A DNA stretch of 64,000 bases, from positions 248,001 to 312,000 of the forward strand of contig NZ_JAFBBQ010000001.1 in the NCBI RefSeq assembly GCF_016907255.1. Reading direction: 5' to 3'. The notes under the pieces were generated by a model, which had not been told where the DNA came from, did not search any database, and saw only the letters and a list, made by a program, of their open reading frames with translations. The position numbers and the translations under genes were made by a program. Positions 9,265-20,408 of this stretch are shown in pieces. Position 1 is the stretch's first letter. Each line of letters opens with the position of its first letter. Source of the DNA: Microbacterium keratanolyticum (GTDB lineage: Bacteria > Actinomycetota > Actinomycetes > Actinomycetales > Microbacteriaceae).

Positions 9265-10203
9265 GTGACTGAGCAGCGCAAGAACAACGTATCCAGCGAG
9301 GCTGCAACCTCAGAGCCTCCCGCTAACTGGAAGCCGACCGCCGAGGCCAAGGCGAAGGCCACGCAGTTCCGCTGGATCGCCGCCGTCCTCTGGGCCGTCG
9401 CGATCATCGGCGAGGGCGTCGCCATCTTCTGGCTTCTGCGTCAGCGGGAGTTCGTCGGAGAAGACGGCCAGCTCGTCCGCGACCCCGACACCGGCCTGCT
9501 GCAGGAGCAGGGTGTCACCGCGACGTTCCCGCAGTGGGCGTTCATCGCGCTTCTCGTCGCGCTCGTCGTGATCGCCGCACTGTCGATTACCGGCTCCCTG
9601 CTCTGGAAGAAGGCCAACCGCCTCGATCCGGCCCGCAAGTCCGAGTCCACGCGCTTCTTCGTGCAGAATCAGCTCGGCGCGATCATCGCGATCGTCGCCT
9701 TCCTGCCCCTCATCATCCTGATCTTCCTGAACAAGGACATGGACAAAGGTCAGAAGACCACAGCGGGCATCATCGGCGTCGTCCTCGCCGCCGCCGCGGT
9801 CGTCATCGGCGTCGACTTCAACCCGCCCTCGGTCGAGCAGTACACCGCCGACCAGTCCACGGTCATCCAGCTCCTCGGCCAGGACGAGGTCGTCTGGGTC
9901 GACGGCGGTCAGGTGTATCACGTCTGCGAGACCGTCCCCGCGATTCAGACGGGCAGCGAGATCCGCACCGGCACGACGGCAGAGGCCATCGCCGCAGGCA
10001 AGATCCGCCTGACGTTGCAGTTCCCGTCCGAGCTGCGCGCCTGCGACCTCGCCGTCCCGGAGAACGCGGATGAGATCACCGCAGCTCTCAAGGAGATCCA
10101 GGCCGGCAACGTCGACACCCTGCTGCCTGCCCCTGTCTGGGCAGACCCCGCGGATGCGCCGATCGACGTTCCGGACGCCGCCGCGGAGCCCGCGACGAAC
10201 TGA
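9265..10203 (+). CDS. Membrane-anchored protein with extracytoplasmic domain, unknown
   Basis: A 312-residue protein with a GTG start 4-5 nt after AAAGGA. The polar N-terminus (about 35 residues) is followed by three to four hydrophobic helices: FRWIAAVLWAVAIIGEGVAI, a second near residue 95, LGAIIAIVAFLPLIILIFL, and TAGIIGVVLAAAAVVIGV. The C-terminal 130 residues are soluble and include VEQYTADQSTVIQLLGQDEV and two cysteines (HVCET, RACDL). No family is recognised by eye; it resembles conserved hypotheticals of Microbacteriaceae. The gene is followed by a strong bidirectional terminator shared with ilvC. Confidence 0.85.
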   Translation: MTEQRKNNVSSEAATSEPPANWKPTAEAKAKATQFRWIAAVLWAVAIIGEGVAIFWLLRQREFVGEDGQLVRDPDTGLLQEQGVTATFPQWAFIALLVALVVIAALSITGSLLWKKANRLDPARKSESTRFFVQNQLGAIIAIVAFLPLIILIFLNKDMDKGQKTTAGIIGVVLAAAAVVIGVDFNPPSVEQYTADQSTVIQLLGQDEVVWVDGGQVYHVCETVPAIQTGSEIRTGTTAEAIAAGKIRLTLQFPSELRACDLAVPENADEITAALKEIQAGNVDTLLPAPVWADPADAPIDVPDAAAEPATN

Positions 10204-10216
10204 GACCGAACACAGA

Positions 10217-10253
10217 AGAACCGGCCCGGTGCGAACTGCACCGGGCCGGTTCT
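10217..10253. terminator. Bidirectional terminator
   Basis: A perfect 16-bp stem, AGAACCGGCCCGGTGC with its complement, has a GAACT loop. TTCTTTCT follows on the plus strand and the mirror TTCTTCT on the minus strand. It lies between the convergent 9265 gene and ilvC. Confidence 0.92.
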
Positions 10254-10270
10254 TTCTGTCTGCCGTCAGA

Positions 10271-11314
<1,044 letters not shown>

Positions 11315-11341
11315 CTAGTGGTGTGGAAGTCTTTGAGGATT

Positions 11342-11851
11342 TCAGCCGCGCAGAACGCGCTCGGTGATGCTCTTGCCGCCGCGGCCGATCGCGAGCAGGC
11401 CCGACTGGGCGAGCTCCTTGATGCCGAAGGGCTCGAGCGCGCGCAGCAGCGCGTCGACCTTGCCCTGGTCGCCGGTGACCTCGATGACGAGGGCATCGGG
11501 TGCGTAGTCGACGACCGAGGCGCGGAACAGGTTCACGACCTCGAGCACGTTCGAGCGCGTCGCGTTGTCGGTGCGGACCTTGACCAGCATGTGCTGGCGC
11601 TGCACTGACGAGCTGGGCTCGAGCTCGACGATCTTGATGACGTTGACGAGCTTGTTGAGCTGCTTGGTCACCTGCTCGAGCGGCAGTTCATCGACATCGA
11701 CGACGACCGTGATGCGGGACAGTCCCTGCACCTCGGTCACGCCGACGGCGAGGGATTCGATGTTGAAACCACGGCGGGCGAACAGCCCGGCGACGCGAGT
11801 GAGGAGGCCGGGGCGGTCTTCGACCAGCAGGCTCAGCACGTGAGACGGCAT
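11342..11851 (-). CDS. ilvN: Acetolactate synthase regulatory (small) subunit
   Basis: A 169-residue regulatory subunit that binds branched-chain amino acids and activates the IlvB catalytic subunit. The N-terminal ACT domain is recognisable from HVLSLLVEDRPGLLTRVAGL and FARRGFNIESLAVGVTE; the C-terminal half holds the LVKVRTDN..R and VIEVTGDQGKVDALLRAL segments typical of IlvN/IlvH. The ATG is 3 nt after the ilvB stop, with GAGGAG located inside the ilvB end, so translation is coupled. Confidence 0.97.
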   Translation of the reverse strand: MPSHVLSLLVEDRPGLLTRVAGLFARRGFNIESLAVGVTEVQGLSRITVVVDVDELPLEQVTKQLNKLVNVIKIVELEPSSSVQRQHMLVKVRTDNATRSNVLEVVNLFRASVVDYAPDALVIEVTGDQGKVDALLRALEPFGIKELAQSGLLAIGRGGKSITERVLRG

Positions 11852-11854
11852 GAC

Positions 11855-13657
11855 TTAGATCTCCTCATCGAACGAGGGCGAGTGATCGCGCGCGTACTGG
11901 ACGTAGCTGTTGCTGACGCCCTGCGGAACCATGGGCCAGACCATCGAATCCGCACTCACCACGAAGTCGATCACGACGGGACGGTCGTTGGTCTCGAGGG
12001 CGAGCGTGATGGCCGCGTCGACCTCTTCTTCCTTCTCCACGCGAATCGCGAGGCAACCATAGGCTTCGGCGAGTTTCACGAAGTCGGGAATGCGGATCGT
12101 GTCATGGCCCGTGTTCAGGTCGGTGTTCGAGTAGCGACCGTCGTAGAAGAGGGTCTGCCACTGGCGCACCATGCCGAGCGACGAGTTGTTGATGATCGCG
12201 ACCTTGATCGGGATGTTGTTGATCGCGCAGGTCGCGAGCTCCTGGTTGGTCATCTGGAAGCATCCGTCGCCGTCGATCGACCAGACCACGCGGTCGGGCT
12301 CGGCGACCTTGGCACCCATGGCCGCAGGGACCGAGTAGCCCATCGTGCCGGCGCCGCCGGAGTTCAGCCATGAGTTCGGACGCTCGTACTTGATGAACTG
12401 CGCGGCCCACATCTGATGCTGCCCCACGCCCGCAGCATAGATGCCCTCGGGTCCGGTGAGCTCGCCGATGCGCTGGATGACGTACTGAGGGGCCAGCAGG
12501 CCATCGGTCGTCGGTGCGTAGCCGAGCGGGAACTCCGCGCGCAGACCGTCGAGGTAGGACCACCACTCCTCGGTGTTGGGCTTTCCGCCGTCGATCGCGC
12601 CGCGGTATGCCGTGTCGAGGTCGATGAGCACGTCGCGCACATCGCCCACGATCGGCACATCCGCCGTGCGGATCTTCGAGATCTCCGCTGGGTCGATGTC
12701 GACGTGGATGACCTTGGCGTTGGGAGCGAACAGCGCCGCCTTGCCGGTCACCCGGTCATCGAACCGGGCGCCGAGGGAGACGAGGAGGTCAGCCTCCTGC
12801 AGAGCCAGCACTGCCGGAACGGTGCCATGCATGCCGGGCATGCCCAGGTGCTGCGGGTGCGAGTCCGGGAAAGCACCGCGCGCCATGAGCGTCGTGACCA
12901 CGGGCGCGCCGGTCGACTCGGCGAGCTCGAGCAGCTCGGCCGAGGCGCGTCCGCGGATGACGCCGCCGCCGACGTACAGAACGGGCTTTTCCGCCGAGGC
13001 GAGCAGCGCCGCTGCCGCCTGGATCTGCTTGCCGTGCGCCTTGGTCACCGGACGGTAGCCCGGGAGGTCGATCTTCGGCGGCCAGATGAACGGCACCGTC
13101 TCCTGCTGCGCGTCCTTCGTGATGTCCACGAGCACGGGGCCGGGGCGACCCGTGCCGGCGATCTCGAATGCCGCCGCGATCGCGCCGGGAATCTCGGAGG
13201 CGTCCTTCACGAGGAAGGAGTGCTTCGTGATCGGCATGGTGATGCCCACGATGTCTGCCTCCTGGAAGGCGTCCGTTCCCATGAGCGTCGAGAACACCTG
13301 TCCGGTGATGGCCACCATCGGAACAGAGTCCATGTAGGCATCGGCGATCGCCGTGACGAGGTTCGTCGCACCGGGGCCGGAGGTCGCGATGCAGACGCCG
13401 ATCTTGCCGGAGGCGGATGCGTAGCCCTCGGCGGCGTGACCTGCGCCCTGCTCGTGGCGAACGAGGATGTGACGAAGGTCGGAGGAGTCCATGAGCGGGT
13501 CATAGACCGGAAGGATCGCGCCGCCGGGGAGACCGAACACATCGGTCACACCGAGCAGCTCGAGCGAGCGGACAACGGCCTCAGCACCGGTGAGTTCTGG
13601 CGCGGAAGCGGGACGAGCTGGTGGCCGTGGAACGGCCGGAGCGGAATCAGGAGTCAT
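11855..13657 (-). CDS. ilvB: Acetolactate synthase catalytic (large) subunit
   Basis: A 600-residue ThDP-, FAD- and Mg-dependent enzyme condensing two pyruvates to 2-acetolactate, or pyruvate plus 2-oxobutyrate for isoleucine. The activating glutamate lies in [37 protein letters not shown] and the ThDP/Mg motif [22 protein letters not shown] are clear. Length is normal. AAGGAAT precedes the ATG by 9 nt. It lies 68 nt downstream of ilvD on the same strand. I see no leader peptide or attenuator in the short gap. Confidence 0.98.
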   Translation of the reverse strand: MTPDSAPAVPRPPARPASAPELTGAEAVVRSLELLGVTDVFGLPGGAILPVYDPLMDSSDLRHILVRHEQGAGHAAEGYASASGKIGVCIATSGPGATNLVTAIADAYMDSVPMVAITGQVFSTLMGTDAFQEADIVGITMPITKHSFLVKDASEIPGAIAAAFEIAGTGRPGPVLVDITKDAQQETVPFIWPPKIDLPGYRPVTKAHGKQIQAAAALLASAEKPVLYVGGGVIRGRASAELLELAESTGAPVVTTLMARGAFPDSHPQHLGMPGMHGTVPAVLALQEADLLVSLGARFDDRVTGKAALFAPNAKVIHVDIDPAEISKIRTADVPIVGDVRDVLIDLDTAYRGAIDGGKPNTEEWWSYLDGLRAEFPLGYAPTTDGLLAPQYVIQRIGELTGPEGIYAAGVGQHQMWAAQFIKYERPNSWLNSGGAGTMGYSVPAAMGAKVAEPDRVVWSIDGDGCFQMTNQELATCAINNIPIKVAIINNSSLGMVRQWQTLFYDGRYSNTDLNTGHDTIRIPDFVKLAEAYGCLAIRVEKEEEVDAAITLALETNDRPVVIDFVVSADSMVWPMVPQGVSNSYVQYARDHSPSFDEEI

Positions 13658-13725
13658 GGGGAGATATTCCTTGCGATCTGTGATCTGACGACAACGCGGC
13701 GCTCACGAAGAGCGGAGCGGTGGAG

Positions 13726-15444
13726 TTACCCGGTCGTGGCGCCTTCAGCGGCGGAACGCACGAGTCGGGAGTACTTGGCAAGAACGCCACGGGTATAGCG
13801 CGGAGGAAGCGGCTCCCAGCCAGAGCGGCGGGAGCTCAGCTCGGCCTCGTCGATGAGTAGATCGAGAGAGCGAGCCGCGATATCGACCCGAATCAGATCA
13901 CCATCGCGCACGAATGCAATGGGACCTGCGTCCACTGCTTCGGGTGCTATGTGGCCGATGCACAGGCCGGTTGTGCCGCCTGAGAATCGTCCGTCCGTCA
14001 AGAGTAGTACATCTTTTCCGAGCCCCGCGCCCTTGATGGCCGCGGTGATGGAGAGCATCTCGCGCATACCCGGACCGCCCTTGGGGCCTTCGTAGCGGAT
14101 GATGATGACGTCGCCCTTGTTGATGGTGCCCTCGGTGAGCGCATCCATCGCTGCGCGCTCGCGCTCGAACACGCGGGCGGGACCCTCGAACACCTCTGCG
14201 TCGAAGCCAGCCGTCTTCACGACCGCGCCCTCGGGCGCCAGGGATCCCTTGAGGATCGTGATGCCGCCGGTGGCGTGGATCGGGTTGTCGAGCGTGCGGA
14301 TGACCTCGCCGTCGAGCGGGTCCGGGTTGATCGCCGCGAGGTTCTCGGCGAGCGTCTTGCCGGTGACCGTCAGCACGTCTCCGTGCAGCAGGCCTGCCTC
14401 GAGCAGCGCGCGCATGAGAACCGGGATGCCGCCGTGACGGTCGACGTCGGCCATGACGTACTTGCCGAAGGGCTTCATGTCGGCCAGGTGCGGCACGCGG
14501 TCGCCGATGCGGTTGAAGTCGTCGAGCGTCAAGTCGACGTCGGCCTCGCGGGCGATCGCGAGCAGGTGCAGGACGACGTTGGTCGATCCGCCGAGCGCCA
14601 TTGCGACCGTGACGGCGTTCTCGAACGCCTTCTTGGTGAGGATGTCGCGTGCGGTGATGCCGAGGCGCAGCATGTTGACGACGGCCTCGCCCGAGCGGTG
14701 CGCGTAGTAGTCACGGCGGCGGTCTGCCGAGGGCGGTGCCGCCGAGCCGGGAAGGCTCATACCGAGAGCCTCCGCCACAGACGCCATGGTGTTGGCGGTG
14801 TACATGCCGCCGCAGGCGCCCTCACCCGGGGCGATCGCGCACTCGATGCGCTTGAGGTCTTCCTCGCTCATCGTGCCGGCCTTGCAGGCGCCGACAGCCT
14901 CGAAGGAGTCGATGATCGTGACTTCCTTCTCGGTGCCGTCCGAGAGCTTGACCCAGCCCGGCGCGATGGAGCCGGCGTAGAGGAAGACAGCGGCGAGGTC
15001 GAGGCGAGCCGCAGCCATGAGCATGCCGGGGAGCGACTTGTCACAGCCTGCGAGCAGCACAGACCCATCGAGGCGCTCGGCCATCATGACGGTCTCGACA
15101 GAGTCGGCGATGACCTCACGCGAGACGAGCGAGAAGTGCATGCCCTCGTGGCCCATCGAGATGCCGTCGGAGACGGAGATGGTGCCGAACTGCAGCGGGT
15201 AGCCCCCACCGGAGTGCACGCCCTCCTTCGCGCCCTGCGCGAGACGGTCGAGGCTCAGGTTGCAGGGAGTGATCTCGTTCCAGCTCGACGCGATGCCGAT
15301 CTGGGGCTTCTCCCAGTCCTCGTCGCCCATACCGACAGCGCGGAGCATTCCGCGGGAGGTCGTGGCTTCGATGCCGTCGGTGACGACACGACTGCGGGGC
15401 TTGATATCGATGGGCGCGCTTGCAGCAGGATCATGCGGGGACAT
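13726..15444 (-). CDS. ilvD: Dihydroxy-acid dehydratase
   Basis: A 572-residue Fe-S dehydratase that makes 2-oxoisovalerate and 2-oxo-3-methylvalerate. Cluster cysteines are seen in [16 protein letters not shown] and [14 protein letters not shown], and the C-terminal [19 protein letters not shown] and PEA motifs match IlvD. A TAGACT box ends 6 nt before the ATG with no Shine-Dalgarno, so the gene has its own leaderless promoter although it starts only 9 nt after otsB. The ilvB-N-C genes follow on the same strand. Confidence 0.98.
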   Translation of the reverse strand: MSPHDPAASAPIDIKPRSRVVTDGIEATTSRGMLRAVGMGDEDWEKPQIGIASSWNEITPCNLSLDRLAQGAKEGVHSGGGYPLQFGTISVSDGISMGHEGMHFSLVSREVIADSVETVMMAERLDGSVLLAGCDKSLPGMLMAAARLDLAAVFLYAGSIAPGWVKLSDGTEKEVTIIDSFEAVGACKAGTMSEEDLKRIECAIAPGEGACGGMYTANTMASVAEALGMSLPGSAAPPSADRRRDYYAHRSGEAVVNMLRLGITARDILTKKAFENAVTVAMALGGSTNVVLHLLAIAREADVDLTLDDFNRIGDRVPHLADMKPFGKYVMADVDRHGGIPVLMRALLEAGLLHGDVLTVTGKTLAENLAAINPDPLDGEVIRTLDNPIHATGGITILKGSLAPEGAVVKTAGFDAEVFEGPARVFERERAAMDALTEGTINKGDVIIIRYEGPKGGPGMREMLSITAAIKGAGLGKDVLLLTDGRFSGGTTGLCIGHIAPEAVDAGPIAFVRDGDLIRVDIAARSLDLLIDEAELSSRRSGWEPLPPRYTRGVLAKYSRLVRSAAEGATTG

Positions 15445-15450
15445 GAACGA

Positions 15451-15456
15451 AGTCTA
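15451..15456 (-). promoter_or_regulatory. Leaderless -10 box of ilvD, overlapping otsB stop
   Basis: TAGACT is placed 6 nt before the ilvD ATG. Its first three bases are the TAG stop codon of otsB. Confidence 0.7.
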
Positions 15457-16251
15457 TTGCGCCCTGGCCGCCCGCTCGTGCGCGATGACACTGAGGACCT
15501 GAGCGATCTGTTGTGGGCTGTCCACACGAAGGGTCGCGGCGGTCTCGCCCTCTCCGACACGGATGCCGAGATCGCCGGGTCCGAGAGCGCGAATCGCGTC
15601 TTCATCGGTGACGTCATCCCCCGCGAACAGGATCGCGGTCGGCTGATAGCGCGCGCGGAGCGTCGCGATCGCGGCGTCCTTGCCCTCGCTGCGAGAGGCG
15701 TACTCGAGGATGCGGTCTCCCTCGCGTCGGCGCCAGCCGTCCGTGTGTGCAGCGAGCGCGGCATCCACTGCCGCGAACGCCGCGCGCTCGGCGGCGAGCG
15801 AGGCACGCCGCCCATGAATGCCGACGCCGAACGTCTTGGGTTCGAAATGGACGTCGGGATGCTCCGTGAGGATGCTGCGCACGATGCGACCGATCTCCTC
15901 GCGGCGCTCGCGCTCCTCGACGGTCTCGATCGGGCCGCGCTCTCCTTCACCCGGATACCAGTACTGCGCACCGTGCGAGCCTGCAAGCACGATCTGCGAG
16001 TCGTCGGCATGTTCGGAGATCACGCGCAGGTCGCCGAGGCTGCGGCCCGACACGAACGCGACGATCGTGTCGGGAAGGACGGTGAGTGCACCGAGGGCGG
16101 CGGCCGCCTCGGGGATGGCGCGCGCCGCCATGGGCTCGGCCACGAGCTCGGAGACGGTTCCGTCGAAGTCGAGCGCGATGACGAGTCGCTCCGTGCGTGC
16201 GAGCGTGAGCAGCGCAGCATCCGGGTCCGCGGGATTCCAGGTGCGGGTCAT
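15454..16251 (-). CDS. otsB: Trehalose-6-phosphate phosphatase
   Basis: A 265-residue HAD-superfamily phosphatase that releases trehalose from trehalose 6-phosphate. HAD motif I is LVIALDFDGTVSEL (nucleophile and acid Asp), motif II is AFVSGRSL, and the late ILFAGDDVTDEDAIRAL is the Mg-binding motif IV. It overlaps the otsA stop by 4 nt (ATGA), so the two enzymes of the OtsA-OtsB route are made together. Its TAG stop lies in the -10 box of ilvD. Confidence 0.96.
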   Translation of the reverse strand: MTRTWNPADPDAALLTLARTERLVIALDFDGTVSELVAEPMAARAIPEAAAALGALTVLPDTIVAFVSGRSLGDLRVISEHADDSQIVLAGSHGAQYWYPGEGERGPIETVEERERREEIGRIVRSILTEHPDVHFEPKTFGVGIHGRRASLAAERAAFAAVDAALAAHTDGWRRREGDRILEYASRSEGKDAAIATLRARYQPTAILFAGDDVTDEDAIRALGPGDLGIRVGEGETAATLRVDSPQQIAQVLSVIAHERAARAQ

Positions 16252-17657
16252 TGAGAGCTGCTCACTGCGGCGAGCGCGTCGAGGAAAGACTTCGACCAGG
16301 CGTTGACGTCGTGTTCGATGACGCGCTTGCGCAGCGCCCGCATTCGACGCGACTGCTCGGCGCGGGGCATGTTCACGGCGACCATGATCGCTTCCTTCAG
16401 CCCCTCGATGTCGTGGGGGTTGACGCGCACGGCCGAGCGCAGCTCATCCGCAGCTCCGGTGAACTCACTGAGGACGAGCACTCCCCTGTTGTCGGCGCGG
16501 GTGGCGACGTATTCCTTCGCGACGAGGTTCATGCCGTCGCGGAGTGCGGTGACGAGCATGACGTCGGCCGCGAGGTACAGGGCGACCATCTCTTCACGCG
16601 GGAATCCCTGGTGCAGGTAGCGGATGGCGGAATGCCCGACGGTGTCGTTGTCGCCGTTGATGCGACTGACGAGCAGTTCGATCTCGTCGCGCAGGTGTAC
16701 ATAGGCGTCGACGCGCTCTCGGCTGGGGCTCGCGACCTGGATGAGCGTGGCATCGTCCACGGTGAGATCGCCCTGTGCGAGCAGTTCGCCGTACGCCTTG
16801 ATGCGGTGACGGATGCCCTTGGTGTAGTCGAGGCGGTCGACGCCGAGCAGGATCCTCTTCGGGTTGCCGAGGCTTTCCCGGATCTCGGCCGCGCGGGCCT
16901 GGACGTCGGGTCGCGCGGCGAGCTCGAGGTAGGGCGTCGTGTCGATCGAGATCGGGAACGCCTTCACCAGGACCGAGCGGGCGGGCGCGTCGTTCTGCGG
17001 CACCGCGACCGTGGAGGCTTTCACGTCGTAGCGCAGGCGCCGCTTGACCGCCGCGGTGAAGCTCGCCGCGTCCTGCGCACGCTGGAAGCCGATCACGTCG
17101 GCTCCCAGCAGCCCGGAGAGCACTTGATCACGCCACGGAAGCTGCGCGTAGATGTGATGAGAGGGGAAGGGAATGTGGTGGAAGTAGCCGATCGTGACGT
17201 CCGGGCGTAGGGCGCGCAGCATCTCCGGAACCAGCTGCAGCTGATAGTCGTGCACCCACACCGTGCCCTGTGGAGCGACGGCCTTTGCTGCGGCACGGGC
17301 GAAGCGCTCGTTGACGGTGCGGTACGCCTCCCACCACTCACGGTGGAACTGCGGCGGCGCGATCACATCGTGGTAGAGCGGCCAGATCGTGTCGTTGGAG
17401 AAGCCCTCGTAGTACTCGGCCACCTCCTGCGCGCTCAGGGTGACCGGGATGAGGCGAATGTCGTTCGCAGTGAAGGGGGCAAGCTCGAGATCAGCCTGTC
17501 CAGCCCATCCGACCCATGCTCCGTCGACCCCGTGCATCACCGGTTCGAGCGCAGCCACCAGGCCACCGGGCGATGGCCGCCAGATGTCTTCCCCGTCGGG
17601 GCCCTGCACACGGTCAACGGGCAGACGGTTGGCTACGACGACGAACTCAGCGGCCAT
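16248..17657 (-). CDS. otsA: Trehalose-6-phosphate synthase
   Basis: A 469-residue GT20 glycosyltransferase that joins UDP- or GDP-glucose and glucose 6-phosphate. Hallmarks are VVVANRLPVDRV near the N-terminus, PSPGGLVAALEPV, WVHDYQLQLVPEMLRALRPD, IGYFHHIPFPSH, GVDRLDYTKGI and ALRDGMNLVAKEYVA. Length is normal. GGAG lies 5 nt before the ATG. The product trehalose is a compatible solute and, in actinobacteria, a cell-envelope precursor. Confidence 0.97.
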   Translation of the reverse strand: MAAEFVVVANRLPVDRVQGPDGEDIWRPSPGGLVAALEPVMHGVDGAWVGWAGQADLELAPFTANDIRLIPVTLSAQEVAEYYEGFSNDTIWPLYHDVIAPPQFHREWWEAYRTVNERFARAAAKAVAPQGTVWVHDYQLQLVPEMLRALRPDVTIGYFHHIPFPSHHIYAQLPWRDQVLSGLLGADVIGFQRAQDAASFTAAVKRRLRYDVKASTVAVPQNDAPARSVLVKAFPISIDTTPYLELAARPDVQARAAEIRESLGNPKRILLGVDRLDYTKGIRHRIKAYGELLAQGDLTVDDATLIQVASPSRERVDAYVHLRDEIELLVSRINGDNDTVGHSAIRYLHQGFPREEMVALYLAADVMLVTALRDGMNLVAKEYVATRADNRGVLVLSEFTGAADELRSAVRVNPHDIEGLKEAIMVAVNMPRAEQSRRMRALRKRVIEHDVNAWSKSFLDALAAVSSSQ

Positions 17658-17728
17658 TTAGGCTCCTCACCTCGGCTGTTGTTTCACTTCAGGCTATCGA
17701 GGTGGCGCCGGTCGGGCGACTCAGGGTG

Positions 17729-18967
17729 TCATGCAACATGTGCGCGCGGGTGAGCGCGTACGAACCAGTTGACGATGCCTGCGACGAAGGCGATGCCGGC
17801 GGCGATCATCGGCAGCGTCAACGCAGCGGCGACGCCGTACTGCTCGGCGAGCGAGCCGGTCACGGCGGCGCCGAGCGACTGCCCCACGATGATCGCCGAC
17901 CCCAGCATCGTCATCACCGTGGCCGAACGGCCCAGCGGACTGCGGGATGCTCCGAGGCTGTACTGCGTCACGAGCGTCGGTCCGATTCCGATGCCCATGA
18001 TCGCCAGCACCATCGCCATCTGGCCGGTGGTCTCAACGGTGCCGAGCAGCAGCGCCCCGCCGAAGAGGATGCCGGCGAACGTGATCCAGCGCGCGCGAAG
18101 GGTGAAGCGCGCCGGGAGCCACGCGACGCCGAGCGCGAGCACCGCGGAACCCACGCCCATGACGCCGTACAGGAGCCCGGCCTGTTCGGGCTCGCCGCGG
18201 ACGTCCATGAACGCGGTCAGCGACGTCAGCATGGTGCCGAAGAAGATCCCTACGCCGAAGATGCCCAGCACGACGATCAGCAGACCGGGGCGGAAGAGCT
18301 CCGCGACCGATGATGGTGCGCGCCCCTGCGCGTCCCGCTCGATCGAGACGTAGCTGGCGCTCGGGTGCAGCGCGAAGGCGCCCACGAAGAGCAGGGTGAG
18401 CGCGGCCGCGCCGACGAGCGGCGCCCAGGGGGCGAGGAAGGACGCCAGGATGCCCACGATGAACGGGCCGAAGACGAAGACGGTCTCGTCGGCCGCGGAC
18501 TCGTAAGCCATGGTGCCGGAGAGCGTGCGCGCGCGCCGCTCCTGCGGCATCCGCTCGGTGATCATGGTGACGAGTCGCGAGCGCGACAGCGGCGACACCT
18601 GGGGCGCTGTCGCGCCGATGCCGAAGGCCGCCGCGAGAACAAGTGCATCGACGGCCGTCGAGTACACGACGAGGGTGAACACGATCAGCATGGTCGCGTT
18701 GGCGACGGCGAGGATGCTGAGCACGATGCGCTGGCCGAAACGGTCGGACGCGGCACCCAGGAACGGCCCGAAGCAGGCCGTGCCCACGCCGACGGCCGCG
18801 GAGGTGAGTCCGCCCAGCGTGAGGGAGTCACGCGACGAGACGACGACGGTCAGGACGCCGACGACCATCATCGCGAACGGAAGGCGCGCGACGAACGCGA
18901 TGACGAAGTACGGCCACCCCGCGAGGCGCAGCAGGGTGGTCTCGGGAACGGATGCGGTTGATGTCAT
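17729..18967 (-). CDS. MFS transporter
   Basis: A 412-residue carrier of about 12 hydrophobic helices. The loop GAASDRFGQRIVLSI is the MFS 2-3 loop signature. The ATG at 18967 is chosen because TAGGAG lies 5-6 nt upstream and the product starts with a short tail directly before the first helix; an upstream extension to 19072 is Arg/Pro-rich and not membrane-like. The gene ends 71 nt before otsA on the same strand, but any functional link to trehalose is only positional. Substrate unknown. Confidence 0.88.
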   Translation of the reverse strand: MTSTASVPETTLLRLAGWPYFVIAFVARLPFAMMVVGVLTVVVSSRDSLTLGGLTSAAVGVGTACFGPFLGAASDRFGQRIVLSILAVANATMLIVFTLVVYSTAVDALVLAAAFGIGATAPQVSPLSRSRLVTMITERMPQERRARTLSGTMAYESAADETVFVFGPFIVGILASFLAPWAPLVGAAALTLLFVGAFALHPSASYVSIERDAQGRAPSSVAELFRPGLLIVVLGIFGVGIFFGTMLTSLTAFMDVRGEPEQAGLLYGVMGVGSAVLALGVAWLPARFTLRARWITFAGILFGGALLLGTVETTGQMAMVLAIMGIGIGPTLVTQYSLGASRSPLGRSATVMTMLGSAIIVGQSLGAAVTGSLAEQYGVAAALTLPMIAAGIAFVAGIVNWFVRAHPRAHVA

Positions 18968-19214
18968 GGCTCTGCTCCTACGGAAGCGGGCTCGGGTGCC
19001 GCCGCTTTCCGTCAGGGGTGCTGACGGCCGGTAGATACACAACGGATCATGACGGTCCGGATGCTTCTGCATGGGCGCCTGGGCGCGCAGACCGTGACTT
19101 CCATGATAGCGCCGTCAGCTGGTCAGGTGCTGAAACACGGGCGATCGCCGTGCGGCGTCTGCTCTATCGTGTAACGCACCGCGATCCGCTTTCCGCCTCC
19201 GACGAAGGCCGCCG

Positions 19215-20399
19215 ATGCTCATCTCCCCCGCTCCCCTGCCGCCGCGCTCGCAGCGTGTCTCCTCCGCCAAGCCGTCGCCGGTCCGCGACCTGCTGGCACT
19301 CACCCGCCGTCCCGAGGTCATCTCCTTCGCCGGTGGTCTTCCCGCCCCGGAGCTCTTCGATCTCGACGGCATCCGGGAGGCGTATGACGTCGTGCTCGGC
19401 CAGCCGTCCTCACTGCAGTACTCGATGTCCGAAGGCGACCCCGCGCTACGCGCCGAAGTCGCCGCGGGCTACACCATCGACGGGCTTCCGACGGAGGCAT
19501 CCGACCTTCTCGTCACGACCGGCTCGCAGCAGGCCCTCGGCCTGCTGGCGACCGCGCTCCTGGACCCGGGCGACGTGATCTTCGTGGAAGACCCCTGCTA
19601 CCTGGCTGCGCTGCAGACCTTCGCGCTGGCCGGCGCCCGCGCCATCGCTGTGCCGTTCGCCGAGGATCAGCTCGACTTCGACGCGCTCGAACGTCTGCTC
19701 GCCGTGCATACGCCGAAGTTCTTCTACACCGTCCCGACGTTCCAGAACCCGACCGGGCGCACGTACACGCCGGAATCACGTGCACGTCTCGCACAGCTTG
19801 CGATCCGCCACGGCTTCCGCATCATCGAGGACGAGCCGTATCGTCAGCTTCGCTACAGCGGCGATCCCGTCGCGTCCATGGCGACGCTCGCCCCGGACCA
19901 TGTCATCTGTCTCGGCAGCTTTTCGAAGGTCATCGCCCCGGGGCTGCGCCTCGGGTGGGTGCGGACGACCCCCGACATCCACCCGGCCGTGGTGATCGCC
20001 AAGCAGGCAGCCGATCTGCACACCTCGACGATCGATCAGGGCGCCGCCGCGCACTACCTCGCGTCGGGCCGCGGGCGCACCGCACTCGGACACATCACAC
20101 GGGCGTACGCCGCGCGACGCGACGCGATGCTCGACGGTCTCGCGGAGGCGCTTCCCGACGGCAGCACGTGGAACCAGCCTGACGGGGGGATGTTCGTGTG
20201 GGCGCGGCTTCCCGATGGGTACGACGCGACCCCCGCACTGACGCGCGCGCTTGATCACGATGTCGCTTTCGTGCCCGGAGCACCGTTCTTCGCGGAGTCT
20301 GCGGACGAACGCTCTCTGCGACTGTCCTTCACCACCTACGAGCCCGCGCGTATCCGGGAAGGGCTGCAGCGGCTGGGCGCGGCGCTTCAGGCCGGGTAG
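19215..20399 (+). CDS. PLP-dependent class I/II aminotransferase (2-aminoadipate type)
   Basis: A 394-residue fold-type I transaminase. PLP lysine is K238 in CLGSFSKVIAPGLRLGW; the N-terminal VISFAGGLPAPELFD, TTGSQQALGLLA, PTFQNPTGRTY and EDEPYRQLRY segments are those of the Aro8/LysN/MocR-aminotransferase group. It lacks a MocR DNA-binding domain, so it is a plain enzyme. Candidate substrates are aromatic, aminoadipate or branched amino acids; I cannot choose. AAGG lies 7-8 nt before the ATG. The TAG stop lies within the -10 box of the next small gene. Confidence 0.93.
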   Translation: MLISPAPLPPRSQRVSSAKPSPVRDLLALTRRPEVISFAGGLPAPELFDLDGIREAYDVVLGQPSSLQYSMSEGDPALRAEVAAGYTIDGLPTEASDLLVTTGSQQALGLLATALLDPGDVIFVEDPCYLAALQTFALAGARAIAVPFAEDQLDFDALERLLAVHTPKFFYTVPTFQNPTGRTYTPESRARLAQLAIRHGFRIIEDEPYRQLRYSGDPVASMATLAPDHVICLGSFSKVIAPGLRLGWVRTTPDIHPAVVIAKQAADLHTSTIDQGAAAHYLASGRGRTALGHITRAYAARRDAMLDGLAEALPDGSTWNQPDGGMFVWARLPDGYDATPALTRALDHDVAFVPGAPFFAESADERSLRLSFTTYEPARIREGLQRLGAALQAG

Positions 20400-20402
20400 C
20401 GT
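20397..20402 (+). promoter_or_regulatory. Leaderless -10 box overlapping aminotransferase stop
   Basis: TAGCGT ends 6 nt before the ATG at 20409. The first three bases are the TAG stop codon of the aminotransferase. Confidence 0.65.
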
Positions 20403-20408
20403 AGGCCC

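Noticed and set aside
14275-16254. 659-codon plus-strand frame opposite ilvD and otsB
   Set aside because: Mirror of conserved enzymes; no ribosome-binding site and no domain.
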